NCBI GenBank assembly: GCA_026545225.1
Contig: CM048845.1
Coordinates: 63,203,033 to 63,267,032, forward strand
From: Cornus controversa
Lineage: Eukaryota; Streptophyta; Magnoliopsida; Cornales; Cornaceae
Reading direction: 5' to 3'
Length of the DNA: 64,000 bases
Of the stretch, positions 11,401 through 22,765 are shown piece by piece. A model generated the notes under the pieces. The model saw only the letters and a program-made list of their open reading frames with translations, had not been told where the DNA came from and made no database searches. How positions within the stretch are numbered: position 1 is the stretch's first letter; each line of letters opens with the position of its first letter. The position numbers and the translations under genes are program-made.

Positions 11401-13135
11401 ATTATCCAATATGTTTTACAAGATGGATCAAAAGAATTTGATTAATTTTTGATGAAATTGGATTGCATACACACACATGAATTTATTAGATGAATTTTTA
11501 AATTTTTATAAATATTTGTACGTTGGAAGTTGTGTCATGATCATAGATTTGAGAATGAATTTTATGGATAAATTATGGCTTTTAAAATTCTGCATTTATA
11601 AATGTTTGAAATTTTTCAGAAATTTTAGAACTCATATTATTCTTTGAAAAATATGTTTTTGATTATTCTCATGAGATTATTCATGTTTTATTTTTATTTT
11701 TGTTGAAAATTTTTCAAAAATCCAAAAATATGTTTTATTTTAGTTCTGTGTTTATTTTTCATACTTTGTGTGCTTAATTGCTAAATCAAGTTGAGATGAG
11801 GTGTATTTGGTGAATTAGAGGTCCAAAGTGTAATTTTTCATAATTCACAAAGTTGGACCGGTCCCAAATTTTGAGCACCGGTCGCACTTCTGCAAGTTCT
11901 GAGGAATCGAGAGAAGTTGGACCGGTCCCCAAATATGAGGATCGGTCACACTTAGCGGATGCCTAGATTCTTGACAATCCGCGCGCGCATGCTTTGGTCT
12001 TAAACATGCCTATTGTCCTCATATGCACTTCCACTCTACTTCTCTTCTCAAGCTCTACATACACTCAAACACTCAAGTAATCTCTTCTTCTACATTTCTT
12101 TGTGGATTGATTGATATTGGAGGATTGGGATTGTCTAATTGGAGTTGGTGTTTATTGATTGTGGATTTGGGAGAAATTGTGCAAACAAATTGCTTTGAAA
12201 TTTGGGAATTTTTCACTTGCACACCAAGTGTTTGACAAAAAGTCTAAATGGAACTTTTGTGTCTATTTTTCTTCAAATTGCATAAATCCTCAACCTATCT
12301 TGTACTACATAATCTACATCATTTTGGTTGATAGTTGTGATTAATTTTGGATTAAAATTGGTGGAAGGGATTATCTTTGGAGGATTTGAGTTGATTTTGA
12401 AGTAATTGATCAAACAAGTTGTTCTTAATTTTTTTTCTTGTTCTCTAAGTGTTTAACAGAATTCTTTAATGGAGCTTGTGATCTTGTTTATGATTCCATT
12501 CGGTATAGCTCTAATGGATAGATTAAAGAGCTATGATAGTATTTTTATAAGTAGACAAGAATGTTGATTTGAAAGACTTTGGTTGGGAGTCCTTAGGTGA
12601 TTTAAATGAAATATGTTTATGAACTTCATGTAACATATTTGGATATTTTATCTTTCATAATCAAAGTGTTTGTCATTATCATTAAGGTGAATACAACTGT
12701 TATGACTCAATTGTTGGTATTCTTGATCTTAACAGGTGGTATTATTTTGTAATATTTGAGGACAAATCTTGATAGACCACCTATAAGAGGATAATGATTC
12801 GAGCCTTATGAGTACCCAATGTATCTTTGATAATGGACACCATTCACTCTCCTACATCACTGATGATAACTAGTTCTTAAGGGTTTGATGTTTTGGAAGA
12901 TTAAATCTGGTTTAATTCTTAGGCTAGAAATTCTTTCATTCTTTTTGTATATATCTTGTTCTTATTGCTCAAATTTCTTGATTTTAGGTATACCACATAG
13001 CGGGCATCTAAAAGGATCAAAGTTGGAACCCTTTGTGAGTATAAAGTCTAAAATTAGTAGGTTTGAGTTCATTCATATTTTTTGAATATATTATTGTTTA
13101 TTTTGCATATTGAGGTGTTGTTCTACTATTAATGC
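11401..13135. other. Unassigned transposon-derived sequence between C1 and the Athila-like gag
   Basis: No convincing coding. At 11855-11955 GGACCGGTCC-type palindromes recur, as in the C1 and C2 LTRs. 12000-12900 is T-rich leader-like sequence with two roughly parallel halves (around 12100-12240 and 12360-12480, both with GGAGGATT and later TTGATCAAACAA/TGTGCAAACAA phrases). Part of it is probably the untranslated leader of the Athila-like element. Its 5' LTR was not found. Confidence 0.4.
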
Positions 13136-14959
13136 ATGCTAGGTAGACGGTCATTGTCACTTCCTTTGCTTCCTTGTAATATTGAACTTGAAAGAACACT
13201 TAGACAACGTAGAGGAACCTCTAGGGACCCTATATTGCCTAGGACTGAAAACATGGATCCAAATGAGAGACAACCTCCAGGTCTACCTCCTTTTAATCAT
13301 GAACAACCACCTCCACCTCCACCTCCTCAAGGAGAGTTGCTTATGCACTTTTACCTTTCGACTACATTTGAAGTACCTTCATGTATTCAATTTTCGGATG
13401 TAGCGGCAAATCAATTTGAAATAAAGTCCTCCACCATCAATCTTCTTAATAGCTTCCATGGTCTTCCTAATGAGGATCCATACCAGCACTTAGATTACTT
13501 CCTTTCTGTGTGTTCCACCATTCGTGTACCACACTTTACGGAGGATGATCTAAAGCTGCGTATGTTTCCCTTCTCCCTAAAAGATAAAGCTAGAAGTTGG
13601 CTCAATTCCTTAGAATCTAACTCAATCCATTCTTGGGCGGAGATGCAAATAGAGATCTTAAAAAAATACTTCCCAATGGGAAAGACGAGTGATATTCGGA
13701 GAGCCATCACCGGATTCACCCAAATTGACCAAGAACAATTTCATGAGACGTGGGAGAGGTTAAAAGATCTTCTTAAATCTTGTCCGCATCATGCTGTCCC
13801 AAAATGGCAGCTAGTGCAAAGTTTTTACGATGGGGTGAGTGAGCAACATAGACAAATGATAGACTCCGCTTGTGGAGGTGGATACCTTTTGAAAAGCCCC
13901 GATGAGGCATGAAAACTTTTTCAAACCCTAAGCAATAATTCAGCTCAACGCTCCTCCACTAGGAAAGGGAAGGCCACCCAACCTTGTAGAGGAGTGCATG
14001 AAATTTCACGGGTAGATGAGGTTGCCATGCAAGTAGAAGCCTTATCCCGAAAAATGGACCTAATCATGAAAAATGGGCTGCCTACTCCAAGCCAACCTGT
14101 TCAAAATCAGGAAGGATGTTCGTTTTGCTATAGTACTTCACATTTCGTGCGAGATTGTCCTATTGCCGGGCAATCTCCCGATTATGCTCAAGAGCAAGCG
14201 AATGCTTTGTACTCTAAACAAATGAATGATCCATATTCAAACACGTACAATCCTGGTTATAAGAATCATCCGACTTTTTCATGGAAACCCCAAGAATCAA
14301 GTCCCTCTTTTCAAGGGAAAAATTCCTTCACTTCTCAAGCTCAACAGCCTCATTATAGGCAAAATCCTCAACCTTATTCTCAAAGGTCTAATTACCAACA
14401 ACCACCACCTCCTCCGAGAAGCCAAGGCTTTGAAGAAAGAGTGATAAGCAATCTTGAGGCCAATACCCGCTTATTGCAAACTCACTCTCAATCAATCTCT
14501 AAGCTTGAAGCCAATGCTCAATCGATGGCTAGGCTAGAAGCTCAAATCGGGCAACTAGCCAATGCCCTAAATAGAAGGGAGGAAGGTAAGTTGCCGAGTC
14601 AACCGGTGGCTAATCCTAAGGGTGTTCATATGATTGAAGATCCATCATCTTCATCTTGTAATGCTCTTCTAGAGAAAGTTCAATCAATCACCACCTCAAG
14701 GAGTGGTATAGTCATCAATTCCAAGGTAGGGGAGGAAGAGAGAAAGGAATTCCAAGAACAACCCAAAAATCCAAAAGAATCCCAATTAAATCTAAAATTG
14801 TTTCCGTTAAATCCAAATGTGCATAACATCCCATTAAATCCAAAAGGAAAGGCAAGTGAAGTTGTGTTGTCATCAATTCCAAATCTTGACACTTCTTTTG
14901 AACCTCCGGTTCCTTTTCCTCAAAGATTGAAGGAACCTTCTCATTTTGGGAAGCAATGA
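13136..14959 (+). pseudogene. Athila-like gag remnant
   Basis: Two adjoining plus-strand pieces. The first (13136-13912) has a proline-rich N-terminal part and the gag core with NLLNSFHGLPNEDPYQHLDYF, LKDKARSWLNSL and a C-terminal YDGVSEQHRQMIDSACGG, all characteristic of plant Athila/Tat gag. The second (13994-14959) holds a CCHC knuckle (CSFCYSTSHFVRDC near 14120-14160), a glutamine/proline-rich linker, and a coiled coil with LEANAQSMARLEAQIGQLA. Gag is the particle protein. Fossil. Confidence 0.82.
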
Positions 14960-14974
14960 GAGAAAATCCAAGAC

Positions 14975-15676
14975 ATGATGGAGATCTTTAAACAAGTAAA
15001 AATCAATCTCCCTCTCCTTGATGCTATTCGACAAATTTCCTCCTGTGCTAAATTGTTGAAGGACATGTGCACTCAAAAGCGCAAATCTAAGAATAATGTT
15101 CCTAAGAAAGTCCTCCTAATTGAGCACATAAGCTCCATTTTCCAACACCAAGCCCCTCCTAAATTCAAATATCCGGGTGCTCCAAACATTTCGTGCACCA
15201 TCGAAAATCAATCTTTTGAAAAGGCACTTCTTGATTTAGGGGCTAGTGTCAATTTGCTTCCATTCTCAGTTTACCAACAACTAGGTTTGGGGGAACTCAA
15301 GCATACCACGGTTGTGTTGCAACTCGCCGACCGCTCGATGAAGCAACCACGTGGCATAATTGAGGATGTAATCATTCAAGTGGACAAATTCTATTTTCCG
15401 GTGGACTTCATAGTCCTTGACACGGAACCGGTCCAAAATCCAAATCGACATATTTCTATCATTCTAGGTCGTCCATTTTTGGCCACGGCAAACGCTTGCA
15501 TTAATTACCGTACCGGAGTGATGGACATCTCTTTCGGGAATATGAAAGTCCGCTTGAACATCTTCAATGCTTCCCACCACACATTCGAAGACGAAAGTGA
15601 GTGCTTTTGTGTCGATGTAGTGGAAGACCTTGTTCAAGAAGCACTTCCTTCTATTTTTTCTAAGGATCCTTTATAG
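14975..15676 (+). pseudogene. Athila-like aspartic protease region
   Basis: Contains the DLGASVNLLPFSVYQQLGLG motif (the family's retropepsin-like active-site region, with DLGAS in place of the more common DTGAS), then LQLADRS, IIEDVIIQVDKFYFPVDFIVLD and IILGRPFLATANACI. This is the standard order in Athila/Tat polyproteins; the enzyme cleaves the polyprotein. Fossil. Confidence 0.82.
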
Positions 15677-15742
15677 GCATGCCTAAATCACTTCAACTAT
15701 AATGATTTTGACATTGAGCAATCCATATGTGAAGTCAACTCA

Positions 15743-15976
15743 ATGCTCGATGTCACTACTGTCATGGACTTGCCTAATTGGAGAGTTCCTAGAGAACCCT
15801 TTCCTCTGTTGGTTAATTCCGTCGCTCCCCATGGAGCGGTGGAATTGAAGGACTTGAAAGACGGCTCGTTGTTCAAAGTAAACGGGCAGCGCTTAAAAGT
15901 ATGCGTGGATGACCAAGTCACCACCGAATATGTGGATGTCGTCACTTTGACGGATCCTGTATATTTTGACTCCTGA
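15743..15976 (+). pseudogene. C-terminal tail of Athila-like pol (integrase end)
   Basis: SVAPHGAVEL, then LKDGSLFKVNGQRLK, is the typical last segment of Athila-type integrase. It follows the protease remnant almost directly, so the central pol domains are absent from this copy. Confidence 0.65.
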
Positions 15977-16139
15977 GCCGATCCGGACGTCGTGCCATAG
16001 ACGTGTAAGGTGGCGCGGCCATGGTAGCGATCATGCTTCCATGATGTCCCTTTTTAATCCAAAGTAGGTTTTGTATCTAAGCAATTTTGTATCTAAGTCC
16101 CAAAAACCCAAGTCCATGAAGCTTAACTTAAGCTGGCTG

Positions 16140-16555
16140 TTTTTGAGCATCTCGATTGATCGAAACCAAGATCTCGATCAATCGAGATTTTGATTGATCA
16201 AGATTTTGGTCTCGATTGATCGAAATATTGTAGAGAGTTCATCAAATCGAAAGTCCCGAGAGGTAGTATTCATCGATTGCACTTCGATAGGTCCTCGATC
16301 GATCGAAATTTTGATTGATCGAAATGGGATTTCGATTGATCAAAATAAAATCTTGATTAATCAAAGTAAAGTCTCGATCGATCGAAATAAAATCTTGATT
16401 CATTGAACAAATCTCGATTGATCGAAGGAAAAATCTCGATTGATCAAAGCAGATTTCGATCGATCGAAGCTGATCTCGATTGATCGAAGTGGGATTTTGA
16501 TTAATCAAAATGTCGATTAATTGAGATGTACATCCCGATCAATCGAGATGCACAC
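16140..16555. repeat. TCGATTGATCGA short tandem repeat tract
   Basis: About twenty degenerate units of 17-22 bases, each with the near-palindrome TCGATTGATCGA or TCGATCGATCGA followed by AAAT/AAGT. The same motif occurs three more times in the 3' LTR at 20429-20485. It lies just ahead of the leader of the extra ORF. Confidence 0.8.
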
Positions 16556-16559
16556 GATG

Positions 16560-17216
16560 CCTGCACGTGAGCCGAATTCTTATTTAAACCGTTGGGCTTC
16601 CCTCTCATTTCAAAAGACCATCCGACTTCTTCTCTTCTCTGAGCGATCCAAGGCTTTCTCCGAGCACTGTCGCGCACTTGATCTTCCATCCCTGACCATC
16701 CACCGCCGTTCACCGTAGTCCGAGATCGCCGCGAGCACACTCACGCTCATCTCTTCGCGGTTGCGAGTGGGTTTTCTTCTGTTTGTGCCGAGCATCATCT
16801 TCACCTTGAGGTAAGTGATGCATGGCTACATTTTGCGTACTTTGTCGCTATTTTTGATAGTTTTACGGCGTAATAAACATAGACAAATGATGTTGGGTTG
16901 GATTGGTGCATTTGCAATATTCATAATGGGATTTTGCGAGTTTCGGGGAGGGTAGGAATTCATGTATGGGGGGGATATTGCATTCTCTTTGCTTCAAATG
17001 ATTAATGTACGGTTTGCAACCACGACCCATCGTTTTGGTTGCATCCGCTCAAGCTGTCTTATTGAGAACGAATTCTTTTGAATACATGTGTCAGCACCAT
17101 GGACTAAGACCTCATTTTCATTTTTATTCTTTTAGTTTATTCTTAGTTTAGTATTCCTCTTCTTTTATCATTTATTTACGTAATTTTTGGAATAAAGTGC
17201 AAACTGTTCTGAGATT
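16560..17216 (+). promoter_or_regulatory. Possible leader of the Athila extra ORF (TATA-like box, splice donor)
   Basis: A GC-richer stretch begins with TTATTTAAACCG (16579-16590), then a C/T-rich leader, and a strong donor-like GAG/GTAAGTG at 16808-16817. T-rich acceptor-like TTATTCTTAG lies at 17137-17146, before the ORF start at 17217. Env-position ORFs of some Athila relatives are known to be made from spliced RNA; whether this copy ever was is inference. Confidence 0.3.
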
Positions 17217-18272
17217 ATGGCGAGGATGAAGAATGCCCCCGGTTCTGTTCGCGACGTGCCCGGGCGAGCCTTCCGGTCTCGGAAGGTTCACCCGGAGCAG
17301 ATTTTTGACTTGAGAGAATTCAAGACGCGTCCCGACAGCGGATGGACTATCGCCGAGCTCAAGAGGCGTCACCTCGACCGATTGTGTGTGCCTCCCACTG
17401 ATGTGGCACACGAACGCTTAGTGCAGGTCTTCTACGAGCGCATGACTTACTCCTGCACAGCGCCGGACACATTAGAGACGGTCGTGGGCACCACGACGAT
17501 TACGATTACGCCGAACCAGATTGCGTAAATGCTCGGCATCCCTCACCAGCAGCCGCCAGATATGGTTGACCAGGACGGTCGACCGCTTTACAGGGCCACC
17601 CTTCTAGCAGACTCGACGCTGTTCTCCATCGTGATGGACATGTGTGGCGGGGCGTTTACCACGTCCAGTCATAATTGCACGTCTAAATTGATGTGCCCGA
17701 GCAGATTATGGTTACTGGACACCGTTCTCATCAAGAACGCGTGTCCCCTGCAGCACGTGGCAGAGCGCAGAGGCGACCTCCTCCGTTGCCTCTATGCTTT
17801 CCACACGGGAACGTGGTTTTCTGTCCTGTCGCTGGTATGGGGGCAGATGTTCAAGGTTTGGGACGGCCACGTCAACAAGAGGATGCGGCGAGCAGCGAGT
17901 TGGCGGCTTCCCTTTCCTTTCCTGGTCGCAGCTTTTCTCGGTAATGCCAGTATACCAGTCAGGGATACTGACATTCGGTTGGCACCGCCCACCCGCTTCA
18001 CATCTACTCATTGGGAGCGGGTGAGGCGACACTTAGAGCGACAGGACCACCAGGGTGATCCACCAGACGATGTAGATATGGATGCCCCGGTGGAGATGGA
18101 TGAGGGAGAGCCTGCAGGGGATGGGTCTGATGATGAGGAGATAGAGGAGGAGGCGATGGATATTGCTGCAGAGCGGCATGACATCCTAGCGACAGGCTAC
18201 TCCTGCCTGGCGGCTGACGTAGAACGGCTCCAGCAAGGTTTTGATGAGCATGTCCAGGTGACGCAGAGTTAG
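17217..18272 (+). pseudogene. Extra ORF of the Athila-like element (env position)
   Basis: Coding region in two adjacent parts after pol and before the 3' LTR, where Athila elements carry an additional ORF. The sequence resembles what is commonly annotated as a plant transposon protein domain in this element group: RKVHPEQIFDLREFKT, the LCVPPTDVAHERLVQVFYERM core, then MLGIPHQ. The C-terminal part is strongly acidic (DVDMDAPVEMDEGEPAGDG) and ends in a helical segment. I see no clear signal peptide or membrane segment, so an envelope function is not supported by sequence. GC content is clearly higher than the surroundings. Fossil, broken. Confidence 0.6.
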
Positions 18273-20235
18273 CTGGCAGGCATTGGGACGGACATTTCAT
18301 CTCTGGCACAGGGTCAGAGAGCTATTTTAGATGAGTTCCGTGCCTTCCGGCAGGACCTGCAGTTCCTGCTTGCCGGACGAGCTTCCACCTCCACCTCTAC
18401 TCCCACCGAGCCACCACCACCACCACCCGCCCTCGAGTAGCTGCTCTTATTTGTCCTTTATGCTTTACTTTCTGTATTTTTCTTTCTTTATGTTTGATAG
18501 GCCATGTTGGCCATGTTTTCTTTCCTTTTTAGTTTTTTTTATGAGTATTCCAGATGCATGTACACTTTGTACTAAACTCATTTTCATAATTATGGAATAC
18601 ATTTATCTTTTCTGTTATACCATGTGTTATCTTTCCTGTCTTTATTTTTGCTTTCTGTCAATATATCTGTTCTCTATACTTTGACTATGTATGTAGTACC
18701 ACTTGCCTAATTGTTATATACGATTCAGTTGATGTTTTCCGTTTATTACCGCCTGGTTTAAATTCCCAATACTGTTGAGATTACTTCAACGCAGTATGGC
18801 GGTAATAAAGAAAGGCCGCCCCTTTGCATGCTATACGTTAGCGTGCCTGGATAGTCAATATCTTATCGCATAGACCTCTTAGACAAGTGGGAAACACCAG
18901 TTCAGACCCTTAGATATGCAGTGATCTTGACATTGTCCGTTTGTGCATTATTATTTCATTATGTTTTTTTCATATACTTTTTGTTCCTTTTAATTCTCGT
19001 GGTATCCAGTTGGTGTTCTGTATAGGTTTTTCTAATTTGCAGGATGACCACTACTGTGGAATACCATTTTTGTCGCATTCTGCAATCCCGGTAACTTCTT
19101 TCCTTGTTCTTCTTGTCTAAACATTGAGGACAATGTTGCATATAAGTTTGGGGGTGCGGTATGCTATACCACTTGCATATGCATGCAATGTTCAGTCTTA
19201 GTATTGAGTGTCATTGTAGAGCAGTTTTCTTGATATTTTTGCATGCTTACTATGATGTCTTGCTTTTTAAAGGAAGATCATTCGAATAAATGTCCGAGGT
19301 AAATGCAGTAGGTAGTTAAGAACTTTAACATTGTAAATACCCGCACTTTTGCAAGCTATATAGTAGGCTAGAACGGTCTACATTTTTGTCCAAATATGAG
19401 CACGTATAGTTCTTGCCCTAAATTTATCCTTAACCGCACAAATTCGCACACACGCATTTTAAATTGTGGGGTATAAGTCTGATGGAGAATTTTTTTTAAA
19501 TTTCTGTTTTTATCTGAACAACTTAAAGAATATGTTCTTCCGGTTGTTGTCAAAAAAAAAAAGAGAAAAAGAGAAAAATTTGTGATAAGCCTTCTCACTC
19601 AATAAACCGGATTTCTATGCCTCAAAGCAGGGAGTATTCGCGTATAAGTGTGCAAGGTTGAGCATTAATAAGCGGGTGGCTTGCTCAAGCTCATCACATT
19701 GTAAGCTCGGTTATTAAGTCCGAGGGGTGTTTCTTCACCTAATGCCCTAAAACCAATTGGTTTGGGAGTCATTGGCCCAATGCCGCTACATGGGCTTACA
19801 AGAAAGCAAAAAGAGCTAAGCATTGCACGGTCATCCGCACATGAGCAATCATGAAATTTTGTGATAATGAACAACGGTATCGAGCGTTTTCAATGAGCTT
19901 TTCTCTTAAAAACATATTTGTTCGTTTTCTTATCCAAATATGACAAAAGCCACGCGTTAGAATGCATGTTCACTTTTCAAAGAGGATTTTGGGGTCAGAA
20001 TTGGTATGTTTACTCGAGCTGGCCATTATGTGGGGACCGTCGTTTATTTGCAGCTTGTGAAAGTCCATTTTTGCTAATGACCACATAGTTCTGTAATACT
20101 TGTTGCATTTGCTAAATGTGAAATGAACGGATGATCGCCCTTTATCTAGTAATGACTGAACATGATTAAACTTTTGTATAAGATAGTTAATTTTATTTTT
20201 GTAATATCGCATTGCTAAGGGGCTAGCAATATGTA
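18273..20235. other. 3' untranslated part of the Athila-like element
   Basis: No coding supported. It contains a GTTTGGGGGTGCGG run at 19147-19160 that resembles the real polypurine tract at 20236, hinting at an internal duplication or an older LTR edge. Otherwise AT-rich. Confidence 0.45.
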
Positions 20236-20247
20236 AGTTTGGGGGTG
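20236..20247 (+). other. Polypurine tract of the Athila-like element
   Basis: AAGTTTGGGGGTG directly before the LTR start TGATAAGTG; this is the standard Athila/Tat layout for priming second-strand synthesis. Confidence 0.7.
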
Positions 20248-21597
20248 TGATAAGTGTTCAATTCTATGCATTTGAACCCTTTTACTGCATATGTTAGTTC
20301 CGTTTTTATGATTACCGAGATATGTTTACGGTATTTTTGTGTTTTTGATGTATTGCAGGTCTTGTAGTAAATGGAGCAAAGTTTGAAGGTTTTTTGCAGC
20401 TGAAGAGAAAAGTCAGAAATGCAGCCAAAGGCATCTCGATCAATCGAGATGTTGATCTCAATCAATCGAGATCTCGATTGATCGAGATTCTGCAGAAGCC
20501 ACTTGCCCACTTACTCACCTGCTCTCCCACTTGCAACAAAATCTCCCTTTTTGCACGACTTAGGGGGATTGTCTGACTTGAACAAGACCCTTGGGGACCT
20601 TCTTGATACAAGGGATATATATATTGATATATATATATATATGGTGGGCCCCAAGGTTGAAAAAGGAAGCCTTAAAGCACCAAAAAGCCACATATCTCTC
20701 ATACACATCAGATTACTCAAGGAGAGACCTTCGGGAGAGAAGAAAGAGGAGCTGAACCAGACCAAGAAGCTTCATTTTCTCCATCAATGGAAGAGTGCAA
20801 GGCAACCATGAGCAACTAACTTCTCTACTAGGGTGTGGTTGAAGCCCCTAGCCATGTAAACATGTTCATTTTTGTAGCACTTGGGATTTGTAATTAAATG
20901 TTGATTATTTAACCTAGTGACCATGTACACTAATACATTTCTTCTATATATTCATGTGACTTTTGTTTTATTCTTGTCTTAGAGTATAATCTTCATGTGA
21001 ATGCACAACATTTGCATATTCCACAAGAAGTGCAAATGATGGCTAGATAATGGTGTCTAAATGAATGTGTGTTGTTTGCTTGTATAGACCATGCCAAGAT
21101 AAGGTAGTTCGGATGCATGTAGGTTCACTTTTAGAGTAGGGTAATTAGGTAGTTAGTTAGGTTGAATAGTTATGCTTGTTGAAGATGGATTATGATAGGT
21201 TGGCACACACATTGATCTTTTGATATGTCATTGAGGCCACAAGCCTAATGACATTGTTAGGCATTTAATTAATGAATCCCACGCTTGCTACACTTATGAA
21301 CATGTGAATGGCTAGTGGTGGAAACTACCCCTAACTCTCTCTCCCAACTTAAACTCTTTAAATTCCTTGTTATTACATTTATGCAATAGTTTTATAAACA
21401 AAAGCTCAAAACCTTGTTTTTAGGATTAAAGTGGAATTAATCTTCCTTCAAGACAATTACGACTAGTCCTCGTGGGATCGATACCCTCTATATAGAACCT
21501 TATCTACAAAGATTCGTGCTCTTGCGAGTGGTTAAATTATATTTTGATAAAAATGGCAAAATTAAGCTTACAATATAATTCGAGTTTTGCCACATCA
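20248..21597 (+). repeat. 3' LTR of the Athila-like element
   Basis: TG...CA ends: TGATAAGTGTTCAATT to TTTTGCCACATCA, 1350 bases, within the usual range for Athila LTRs. It carries the TCGATTGATCGA motif at 20429-20485 and a phrase GTCCTCGTGGGATCGATACC near the end, common in LTRs of this group. The next bases (21598 on) are element B1. Confidence 0.75.
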
Positions 21598-22221
21598 TTT
21601 ACAGATTCAAAGGGGAAGAGAAAAGTCGAACTAGCCTCTTCGATGATTCAAAACTTGCCTACAATCGCTCCTTCTCTCCGTCCTCTATTTCTTCTACACT
21701 CTAAGTTTATGTGCGTAAGCTAACGGTAGAAACTCTAATCCCCTCTTTTCTTTTCTTTTCTTTTATAATTTTTTTTTCAGAAAACTAATTAAGACTAAAT
21801 AAAATTAAAAGGGAAAATTAATAAAAGAAACCCTAACCCATCAAAAATAAGTACACCTAGCCCATCCATTCCAGCCCAACTCAACCCAGATTCCAGCCCA
21901 ACTCAACTCAACCCGGATTCCTCCGTAACCCAATCCAAAATTAAAAATAAATAAAAATACCAAGAACTAGTCCAAATAAAATAAAAATAAAGTAAACTAC
22001 ACCACAATATTTAAAGCACTCAAAGAATTGAAATCAACCATTAAAGCAATTCCAAATAAAATAAAATGAAATAAAATAAAAAAAATAAAGTAAACTACAC
22101 CACAATATTTAAAGCACTCAAAGAATTTAAACCAACCATTAAAGCAATTCAATTTAACTAATAAAAGAAAAACGCATTTGAATTAAAATTAAAAAAATCT
22201 CCAAAATTACGGGGTATTACA
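21598..22221 (-). mobile_element. Large solo LTR B1, 5' part (minus orientation)
   Basis: Parallels 35606-36357 of copy B2 (GGGGAAGAG, TCGAACT, TTCTCTC phrases), and ends ACGGGGTATTACA, i.e. TGTAATACCCCGT read on the minus strand. It contains a duplicated block of about 100 bases (about 21960-22150, with ACTACACCACAATATTTAAA twice). Followed directly by GGTCG, the presumed TSD of the composite insertion. Confidence 0.7.
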
Positions 22222-22429
22222 GGTCGGTTAACCAAGTGGAACGATAACAGTTCATAAAGGCAGAAAAAAAAAACAACCAAGAGAAAAAAAAAAAAGGAAA
22301 ATAAGGGGTAAGGCAAGAAAATAGCATAAAAACCAAACTTGGAAAATATTGAGAATACAGCATTTTCTGAATGTGGAGATTGATGTGAAGGGTTTAAAGC
22401 ATATGTTACATATATATAACTCTGGATTA

Positions 22430-22750
22430 AATCATATTTGTCATTGGATTTTCAAGACTCCAATTCTGTTTATACAAGAAAAAAAATCATATTTGCAATA
22501 GGATCCTCAAATCTTCAATTCCACTTGGATAAGGAAAAAAAAAATCCTATTTGCAATAAGATCCTCAAGTCTTCAATTCTACTTGGACAAGGAAAAAAAA
22601 GTCTAATTGTTTTCAAGACTCCAATTCAACTTAACAAAGAAGACATTTTCTTTGCAACTAGATTTTGGCAAGAAAAAAAAAACTTTCTGAAAATTAAATA
22701 CTTCAAGTCCGGCTTTAGATACGTGACAAGCTCAATATAGAGCGACACTT
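22430..22750 (+). repeat. Tandem repeat 5 of element A, next to its 3' LTR
   Basis: About four degenerate copies of a unit around CAAGACTCCAATTC and GATCCTCAAATCTTCAATTC, each followed by an A-run. It ends at the polypurine tract. Confidence 0.7.
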
Positions 22751-22765
22751 GAAGTGGGGGCAATT
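22751..22765 (+). other. Polypurine tract of element A
   Basis: GAAGTGGGGGCAATT directly before the LTR start TGTAGACA. Confidence 0.7.

Larger units (their letters stand above)
13136..21597 (+). mobile_element. Athila-like Gypsy fossil
   Basis: Parts in order: gag (13136-14959), protease (14975-15676), the tail of pol (15743-15976), a TCGATTGATCGA repeat tract (16140-16550), an extra ORF region (17217-18272), a long 3' untranslated part, a polypurine tract at 20236-20247 and the 3' LTR (20248-21597). Reverse transcriptase, RNase H and most of integrase are not seen. It lies inside solo LTR B1, whose other part resumes directly at 21598. The 5' LTR was not found. Broken, with several breaks and large parts missing. 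Confidence 0.75.

Noticed and set aside
17712-18309. Several open frames overlapping the Athila extra ORF in other frames
   Set aside because: Shadows of the GC-rich coding frame.
18300-18700. Plus-strand histidine/proline and then phenylalanine-rich open frame as a new protein
   Set aside because: Frame-shifted reading of the end of the Athila extra ORF and of a T-rich untranslated stretch.
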